Position numbers and translations under genes: made by a program. Positions 7,070 through 12,719 of a stretch of DNA of 12,719 nt are shown here, one piece after another (the stretch's first letter is position 1; each line of letters begins with the position of its first letter). Location of the stretch: contig MU657176.1 of assembly GCA_026770575.1 (NCBI GenBank), positions 1-12,719 on the forward strand. Direction: 5' to 3'. The stretch is from Pelagophyceae sp. CCMP2097. Lineage: Eukaryota > Sar > Pelagophyceae. The notes beneath the pieces are model-generated. The model did no database searches. It was not told where the DNA came from and saw nothing but the letters and a program-made list of their open reading frames with translations.

Positions 7070-7863
7070 GAATTCCTAGACAGCTTCACTTTTTCAAGAA
7101 GCTTTTCAAGTTGACTAGCGCATTTGCATAACGTCGCCTAAAACGCTTTAACGAGCAAGAGCCAAGCCGACTGTGCTATGCGCATCTCTTTCTGACACCG
7201 ATGCGCCTAGCGCGCTCAAATCCTTCAGACTCGATACACCCCTGGAAGCCAAAATCAAACAGAGCGACGAGGAGGCTGGTTCGATGGCAATTTCGGCTAC
7301 CGACGCGCAAGGCGGGGACAAGCTCCCCCGCCTTTCAAGGCGTGGTAACGGAGGCGCTTCAAAATCTGCCCTTTCGGCTTCTTTGGTTGGCTCTCGCCTA
7401 TCGCCAAGGACTTATTCGCCTCACGTCATGTTTTTTCGATCCTTTTGGGGGGAATCGGATTTAAATTACACCTTCTTTAACTTTTTTGTTACCAGTTGGA
7501 ATTCGCTCAACCAAACGATTGCGGGCCTGTTTTCGCCCCGCGGTGCCGCGTGCAAAGTTGGCATCGAACAAGTGTCGTAGTTGACGCGGTAGGCGATTTC
7601 CGTGATAGCGCTCCCAGGGGTGAGACTCGATGAAGGAATTAGACAAGTTCACTTTTTTCAAGGAGCTTTCAAGGCTTTCAAGCTACTTTTTCAACATTTT
7701 TTTGTCGCTTCAACGTGAGCGCGAAGCGGCGTCAAGGGCGCCTTCCTTCGGCCACCCAGGCGAGATGGCGCGCGGGACGGGGCACGTCGGCCCCGCGACC
7801 GGCCCGCGCCTCGACGGAGGCGCGGGCACCATCGGCGCCGCCCCGCCCGCCAGAGGCCGCGGT
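7070..7863. other. AT-richer gene-poor stretch with dispersed repeat fragments
   Basis: A diverged direct repeat of about 36 bp occurs near 7076-7112 and 7638-7675 (core tagacaNNttcactttttt). On the minus strand the two copies read as similar peptides (L-E-K-L-L-E-K-V-K-L-S against L-E-S-S-L-K-K-V-N-L-S), hinting at duplicated coding relics. A 66-residue minus ORF (7461-7661) with S-H-P-W-E-R-Y-H-G-N-R-L-P-R-Q-L looks protein-like but has no recognised family. No gene is called. Confidence 0.4.
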
Positions 7864-8100
7864 AGTTTTATCTCGTCCGATGGATACGGTAGGATATGAA
7901 TCCGATAGACGATAGGGTATCACTTTGAGCTGAAGCTCTCTAATATAGAGCCGAAGCTCTCTAATATAGGGTATCACTTTGAGCTGAAGCTCTCTAATAA
8001 TATCACTTTGAGCTGAAGCTCTCTATATTAGAGAGCTTCAGCTCAAAGTGACACCCTATCAGATTCATATCCTATCGTATCCATCGGACGAGATAAAACT
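7864..8100. mobile_element. foldback element with internal tandem repeats
   Basis: The outer arms begin AGTTTTATCTCGTCCGATGG at 7864 and mirror each other to 8100 with a few substitutions and one small indel. Inside are repeated units of TATCACTTTGAGCTGAAGCT plus CTCTAATA (about 7919, 7972 and 8001, with a shortened copy near 7948). The centre is a perfect hairpin: a 22-bp stem, 8004-8025 with 8029-8050, and a 3-nt loop. There is no ORF. The form is that of a foldback or MITE-type element. No clear target duplication is visible. Confidence 0.8.
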
Positions 8101-8714
8101 CATATCCTATCGAACTGATCTGCATATTTTGGAGACGACGACGTTGTCTTATGGAGGGGTCAAGGATATCGGTCAGTTCTCGTCGGAATGAGGCGCTGAA
8201 TGGCCCTATCGACGCGCCTTGGTCCCGCAGGGCCGGCCCTAACTTTGTTTCGCGTTGTGGCTACCCCTTGGGAAGGAACGACGTGGCATCGGAAGGCGCG
8301 TGAGGAGCATGCGTTCGGGCCCTTGCGGGACCCGCCACGCGCCGGCAACCGGCGGGAACTGCGCGCAGGCGCCCTCAGCCAATCCGGCAGCGCCCGGAAC
8401 CGGCCGCGACAGCGCATCGCGGGTGGGTGCGAACTCGAACACAAGTACCCAAAACGCCGATTCCGCTAGAGTCGACGCACCATGCGGAAAATCGACGGGC
8501 GTCTGCGCATGGGCTCGTTGACTGCGCACCATCGATCCCGGAACGGGAGTCGGCTGGGGTGCCTCGGAGGTGCCCTCGGGCCAAATTCGTACCCAGGTAC
8601 GAATTTGATTTTGGCTCGCGAGTTGAGAGTTATACGTGGTTCCGTTGACCGGAGAGATAACTGCAAGTGCAGACAAGCTCTATATATCAACGGATTTTTA
8701 ACGGGGTTTTATTT
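8101..8714. other. gene-poor stretch between related repeats
   Basis: The longest ORF is a 145-residue minus-strand frame (8239-8676) without a recognisable domain or convincing start. It is matched by open frames on the other strand, so it is not called. The stretch contains the 26-bp palindrome at 8582-8607. Confidence 0.4.
8582..8607. repeat. perfect 12-bp-arm palindrome
   Basis: CAAATTCGTACC and GGTACGAATTTG are exact inverted copies separated by two bases. It could be a protein-binding site or the tip of a small foldback; no function is evident. Confidence 0.75.
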
Positions 8715-8764
8715 GATAGGGTATCACTTTCGATAGGGTATCACTTTGAGCTGAAGCTCTCTAT
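8715..8764. repeat. partial copy of the foldback-element repeat
   Basis: GATAGGGTATCACTTT occurs twice in tandem, the second time continuing into GAGCTGAAGCTCTCTA, the same unit as in the element at 7864-8100. This is a separate, truncated copy of that family. Confidence 0.75.
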
Positions 8765-9028
8765 TGTAGTTTAATCGCTTTGGAGCATTGGAAGCGGTTA
8801 ATGAGAAGGGTCTACTTGGAATACGAGCTCAAGGCCCGAACCTTTACGGCGCCGAACTGCGCGCGAGGCGAGGTGTCTTGTGATCCCCATTCTCCTGCAG
8901 TGAGCCTCGTGGCGTGTGATGGTAAAAGGACGCCCCAGTCCAACGGACCGCAAAAATCCAACGGGCCTCCTGCGCTTCCTTCGCGTTGCCGCTAAAAATC
9001 TGCCTCTTTTCCCACCGTGTGACAGAGT
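8765..9028. other. left flank of the 1107-bp TIR element
   Basis: A plus-strand frame without ATG reads A-L-E-A-V-N-E-K-G-L-L-G-I-R-A-Q-G-P-N-L followed by Y-G-A-E-L (about 8783-8882) and looks protein-like. It ends in a TGA and cannot be tied to a gene. An overlapping frame has an ATG ORF at 8780. Neither is supported. Confidence 0.35.
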
Positions 9029-9033
9029 AATCT

Positions 9034-10140
9034 TATGCCGGCCGATAGACTCTTTTTAGTAAACACACTCTGAAATTTGCTTGATCATCTACTTTCCTCT
9101 GAACATACACTACTCATGCGTGAGAAAGGCGCCTTCTACTGGGTTCTACGTCGGCTTTAGAGTTGAGACCTCCTCTGTGTGTCCAGTGTCGACGACCCCA
9201 AGAAAGTATTTCGACCATAGAGCCCCTGCAGCCGCCATTACATTGATACTTGGGGACTGAGGTCGATTGTGCAAGGTCAATGGCGATGAATATGCCTTTA
9301 CGTAGAACCACGTGCGCGGCCTCCAGAGTGCTTTGGGGTCCTCTGGGACCCCCATGCGGGTCTAGAATCAAGCTATCGTATACCAAAGGGTCTTCATGTT
9401 GACGAAGGTGGCAAAATAATTTGGAGACGACACGCGGGGACCCCAGCAGGCGGCTCTGGCTCGATGAGGATGGCGTCGTCGGCGGAACTTTTGTACCCAG
9501 AGGTATAGAGGTACATGGACTACAACGTGAGGCAAAATTGGGGGCGTCAGCACGCTGCTAGCGACCACTGGGTCAACACCAATTTGATGACGGGAGTGTG
9601 AGCCTGCCAGATGGGGTCGCATGTCGTCAATTCACGATCCCGTCAACTCGCACTTGGCAGGGTGCTCGTTGATGACCCCAAGCGGCCCACTGCACTCTAA
9701 AACCCGGGATTTTCGACGTGCGCGTCCGATGGCGGCCCTCAGATAAAAGCACGCTTAAAGGCGCAATATGGCTACCACTGAGTGCATTCTTTCGATTTCG
9801 AAGAAAGTTAGGAGCGTGGATGCCGCGGGCATCACCTTGCGCGTACGCTCGTGCAAAGTTGGGAGCGTGGGCATGCATGCACGCAGGATGGGACTCGATG
9901 CCAGCAAGGTGCAAAATGTACCCATCAAAAAACGCATGCGCAGCGATGCTTGTGCCCCCAAAATCATCATGCGCGGGCATCGAGCCTGTAAGACGGCGTG
10001 GCCAGACGCTGAAGGTGAACCCAAGTGTTCCGCGCGCGCCCACCACGCCAGTAGTTCGTGTGTGTTCAAGTCTTTTTTCCGAACTTATTCGGCGTTTTCG
10101 CCAGTGTATGTTTACTAGAAAGAGTCTATCGGCCGGCATA
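9034..10140. mobile_element. 1107-bp TIR element with AATCT target duplication
   Basis: The ends share an imperfect inverted repeat of about 38 bp: 9034-9071 (starting TATGCCGGCCGATAGACTC) and 10103-10140, with about three mismatches. AATCT flanks both ends exactly (9029-9033 and 10141-10145), a 5-bp target-site duplication. Internal ORFs exist on both strands (for example minus 9627-10178, which crosses the right end, and minus 9114-9386), but none shows coding bias, a transposase motif or a recognised domain. A short direct repeat with aaagttRggagcgtgg lies near 9804 and 9855. The element appears non-autonomous and unrelated in sequence to the 1105-bp element. I do not assign a superfamily. 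Confidence 0.85.
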
Positions 10141-10145
10141 AATCT

Positions 10146-10276
10146 GGCCACGAAGGTGGAGGCGCGAGTTAGGCGCACGGCTCGCGCGCTCGGCGGAGCC
10201 TGCGGAGTGAGGCGCGCGCTGCGAGTGCGGGGCGCGGAGAGAGGAGGGGATGAAGAGAGAGGTCGACAGTGGGGAG
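10146..10276. other. 3' flank of CCT6
   Basis: A purine-rich stretch between the TIR element and the CCT6 stop codon, presumably holding the 3' untranslated region of the minus-strand gene. No canonical AATAAA was noticed on the minus strand. Confidence 0.4.
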
Positions 10277-12289
10277 CTACATTTCCATCTCGTCGCCCGG
10301 CGCGGCGGGGGCCTTGCCCATCTGCTTGCCGGCCTTGATGACCTCGTCGACGAGGAGCAGCTGCGTCGCCAACACAGTGGAGAGGAAGAGGTACTGCTTC
10401 TTGACGCGGTAGCTGTCCCAGATGCCCTGGGCGCCCGTGTCCGTTGGCAGCCCCGTCGTCAGGTCGAGGCCGACGGACTGCTTGTTCGAGGCGTAGGCGT
10501 CCTGCAGTGCCACGACGCTCTCCTGGACGTCGAAGCCCGAGTTCTCGGCCAGGACCTTGGGGATGACGAGGAGCGCGTCGGCGAAGGCGCGGACGCCGAA
10601 CGACTTCTTGCCGACCGCCGCAGTTTTCTTAAAGTCAGCGTCCTCGAGCGCGGCCACGGCGGCGACCTCGAACGCGCCGCCGCCGGGGATGACGTAGCCG
10701 TCCTCGAGGACGCCGCTGACGGCGCGGAGGCCGTCGCGCACCGCGTCCTTGATCTGCTCGATGACGTGCTTGTTCGGCCCCTAGTAGACAGGTTTCTAAA
10801 CATGGCACTGTAAAATCACAGGGCAACCATTCAGAAGAGCGGCGTCCGGAGGGCCTTTCTCTGGAGGCGTCGGCTCACCTTGAGGAGGAGCGTGCAGGAG
10901 AGCGGGTTGGCGACCTCGTCGATGAACGTGTAGTTCTCCTCGCCCAGCGCCTGCTCGTAGACGCGGCCGGCGTGGCCGAGGTGCGTCGCGTCCAAGTCGT
11001 CAAAGCAGTTGACTGCCGAGCCGCCGCAGGCCAGCGCGATGCGCTCCATGTTGCGGCGCTTGGCGCGCCGCGCGGCGAAGATGCCCTCTTTGGCCAGCAT
11101 GTCGAGCGAGAGCGGGTCGATACCCTTTTGGTTGATCATGACGAACGACTCGCTCTCCTTGCAGATGCGCCGCTTGAACTCGATCACCTGCCGGACCTTG
11201 TCGTCTGTGAACTTGCGCTCCGACTCGATGAGCTTCTCGCGCTGCTCCGCGTTGGAGTAGTAAAACCCCGACGCGACTTCGCTCTTCTCGTACTCGAGCG
11301 AGACGTTGCACGTCAGAATATGACAGTTCTTGAGCGACTTGGGCATGTCCGGGTGCCGCGAGGCGTGGTCCAACACGAGGCCGCGCACGAACGCAGAGTC
11401 GGCGCCGAGCTTGTGCTCCATCGTCATCACCTCGACCATGTGCAGGTCAATCGCGTCCTCGTCCGGCCGCCGCACCGTCAGCACGGCGTCCACCACGCTC
11501 TCCGTCATCACGTCGGCGATGTGCGCCTGTAGCTTGGTGCGCAGCGTCGTGCGCGCCACGTTGGCCAGCAGCTCGCGGTCCGGGTTGACCGTGTCGACCT
11601 TGACCCGCACCTCGTCCAGCACCTCAATGGCGCGGTCGCGCGCCAGGTCGTAGCCCTCGGCGATTACGCGCGGGTGCATGCCCTCGCTGACGTAGCGCTC
11701 AGCCATCTTGAGCAGCTCGCCTGTGAGGAGAACGACGGACGTCGTGCCGTCGCCCGTCATGTCGTCCTGCGCAGTCGCCGTGCGCGCAATGAGCATCGCA
11801 GTCGGGTGCTGGATCTGCATCTCGTGCAGCAGGATCGCGCCGTCCTTGGTCAGCTTGAGCTGGCCCGCGCCGCCCACGAGCATCTTTAGAGTGCCACGCG
11901 GGCCCAGGTTGGACTTGAGCACCTGACGTCGTCAAGGTCGACGCACGGACGGAGCGCCTTTCCGGCGCTTCTGTGCGCTCTCCTCGGATACGGCGCCACC
12001 GTCGGCTGCCATTTTAAAAAGTTGCCGCGGCAGCCCCGCGGCAGACAAACGCACCGACTGCAGGCCGCGCGCGGCGGAGACGTTGACGAGCAGCGATTGC
12101 GACTTGGCCACGACCTCAGCATTCCTAGGAGCGAGGCGCGGTGCTCCCACAGAGGGGCGGCCGGGGACCGGCCCCGCAGCGCATCGAGCCGCGCATCGCT
12201 GCGGCGGGCAATGCGCGCTCCATTCGACGGCGTCCAGCTCCGTAGAAGCCGCAAACGCACGGGCTGACGAGCTGCGTCGGGGCGGCCAT
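10277..12289 (-). CDS. CCT6: T-complex protein 1 subunit zeta (CCT6), four exons
   Basis: This encodes one of the eight subunits of the cytosolic chaperonin TRiC/CCT, which folds actin, tubulin and other proteins in an ATP-driven ring. Exons, read leftward, are 12289-12261, 12124-12055, 11922-10879 and 10780-10277, giving 548 residues against about 530-546 in relatives. Three GT-AG introns restore one frame, and all junctions match the family alignment: L-V-S-P/N-A-E-V, G-L-Q-S/V-L-K-S-N-L-G, and T-L-L-L-K/G-P-N-K-H. Group II chaperonin motifs are present: L-G-P-R-G (39-43), T-K-D-G (58-61), the nucleotide-binding G-D-G-T-T (90-94), the ATPase aspartate equivalent in K-D-A (D393), and P-G-G-G-A-F-E (413-419). 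H-E-M-Q-I-Q-H-P-T and N-Q-K-G-I-D-P are characteristic of zeta. The start ATG has A at -3 and G at +4. The C-terminus is a short acidic/Met tail. Constitutive expression is expected. Identification is secure; only the extreme N-terminus rests on the small first exon. Confidence 0.97.
10781..10878 (-). other. CCT6 intron 3
   Basis: A 98-nt phase-0 intron, GTGAGC to CTACTAG, located exactly between the conserved T-L-L-L-K and G-P-N-K-H. Confidence 0.95.
11923..12054 (-). other. CCT6 intron 2
   Basis: A 132-nt phase-0 intron, GTGCGT to GTCAG, with an in-frame stop and a branch-like CTTGAC about 10 nt before the acceptor. The first nine bases (GTGCGTTTG) are identical to those of intron 1. Confidence 0.93.
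12125..12260 (-). other. CCT6 intron 1
   Basis: A 136-nt phase-2 intron, GTGCGT to CTCCTAG. It follows a first coding exon of only 29 nt; CC plus G across the junction makes the conserved proline before N-A-E-V. Confidence 0.85.
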
Positions 12290-12495
12290 GATGCGACCGA
12301 CTTGATGCCGCTTACGAACTCTCAAAAGTCGCCCAAGCGTTTACGGCCTCTTTGCCGTTGCAACGGAAACAATCGTAATAAGTGTTCGGGGAAAGGGTTG
12401 CGGCCCCCTATCGGGGCGTTGCTGAGCAAAAAGGGAAGGCTGCGCGACGGGCTAAGGGTCCAATAGACGACAAGGGCTGAGATACGGTGTTGCGT
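12290..12495. other. CCT6 promoter region and 3' flank of the upstream gene
   Basis: This 206-bp spacer separates the CCT6 start from the stop of the next minus-strand gene. It contains a perfect 12-bp palindrome CCGTTGCAACGG at 12355-12366, equal to two back-to-back AACGG cores of the kind bound by MYB factors. No TATA box is evident. Confidence 0.4.
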
Positions 12496-12719
12496 TTAAG
12501 TATGCATCGCACCAGGCTCTGCCCCTGCCTGGTCGTCGGAATTGCCGGCGTGGCCGTCGGAGTCGTAGGTTTTGGAGGTGTAAGATGCCCTCGAGACGCC
12601 ATCGTCGGAGTCGGAGTCGCCGTCCTGTGCAGCCGCTGCCTCTGGACGGGGCGTGGCGCAGGTACTTGGCCGAGATCCAGCACCGCTCGGCGTCTTCGAG
12701 CGAGCGGGGCACGCCCGCG
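12496..12719 (-). CDS. 3' end of an unrecognised gene with acidic C-terminus (partial)
   Basis: The gene runs off the right edge. Read leftward, the first part is coding-like in the frame giving R-S-L-E-D-A-E-R-C-W-I-S-A-K-Y-L-R-H-A-P (GC3 nearly complete). From about 12640 the coding signal moves to the next frame, giving A-Q-D-G-D-S-D-S-D-D-G, then T-Y-D-S-D-G-H-A-G-N-S-D-D-Q, ending A-M-H-T and TAA at 12496-12498. A small intron could bridge the frames; one option is GTACCT after A-K to an acceptor tcgag about 76 nt on, which would remove the first acidic cluster. A frameshift or sequence error is the alternative. The family is not recognised. The acidic Ser-Asp tail suggests a soluble, perhaps phosphorylated protein. 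Confidence 0.45.
   Translation of the reverse strand, partial: RACPARSKTPSGAGSRPSTCATPRPEAAAAQDGDSDSDDGVSRASYTSKTYDSDGHAGNSDDQAGAEPGAMHT

Noticed and set aside
8239..8676. 145-codon minus-strand ORF between the foldback repeats
   Set aside because: It lacks an ATG at its 5' limit, has no domain, overlaps equally open frames on the other strand and contains a perfect DNA palindrome.
9480..9602. Possible decayed transposase fragment (plus-strand frame M-D-Y-N-V-R-Q-N-W-G-R-Q-H)
   Set aside because: Protein-like in places, but interrupted by stops and frame changes. No DDE-type motif could be established by eye, so it is not called.
9627..10178. 183-codon minus-strand ORF in the second TIR element
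   Set aside because: It crosses the right TIR and target duplication into flanking DNA and has no coding bias or recognisable motif. Open frames overlap it on both strands.
10250..11532. Long plus-strand ORFs opposite CCT6 (10250-10813 and 10972-11532)
   Set aside because: They are antisense shadows of the secure CCT6 exons; the residues are Val/Leu/Arg/His-rich complements of conserved chaperonin codons.

Overview
This is nuclear DNA of a eukaryote, most likely a GC-rich unicellular alga or other protist. I cannot place it further by eye. The evidence is a split gene for the CCT zeta chaperonin subunit with GT-AG introns, further spliced genes with very high G+C at third codon positions, and several transposon-like inverted-repeat structures. 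No rRNA, tRNA, CRISPR array or bacterial operon was seen.

Layout. Positions 1-928 hold a small hairpin element (120-258) and no convincing gene. Positions 929-3063 (minus) hold a probable nuclear regulator. It has a C-terminal cysteine/histidine zinc-binding module resembling the second half of the plant SBP DNA-binding domain, and a palindromic CACGTG/TGACGTGG cluster lies upstream. Positions 3633-4490 (minus) hold a probable secreted protein whose signal peptide sits on its own short exon. From about 4600 to 10145 no known family could be recognised. This stretch carries a hairpin, short tandem repeats, a 72-bp minisatellite with a coding-like minus-strand neighbour, and several elements. 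The elements are a 1105-bp terminal-inverted-repeat (TIR) element flanked by TTAG duplications and carrying one intact 177-aa ORF, a 236-bp foldback element, and a 1107-bp TIR element flanked by AATCT duplications. Positions 10277-12289 (minus) hold the complete four-exon CCT6 gene. The right edge (12496-12719, minus) holds the 3' end of another gene.

The genes do not form a pathway: all recognised host genes lie on the minus strand as separate transcription units. The most interesting part is the central transposon nest, in particular the 1105-bp element, whose ORF has host-like codon use and matches nothing I recognise. No transposase was identified, so the TIR elements look non-autonomous.
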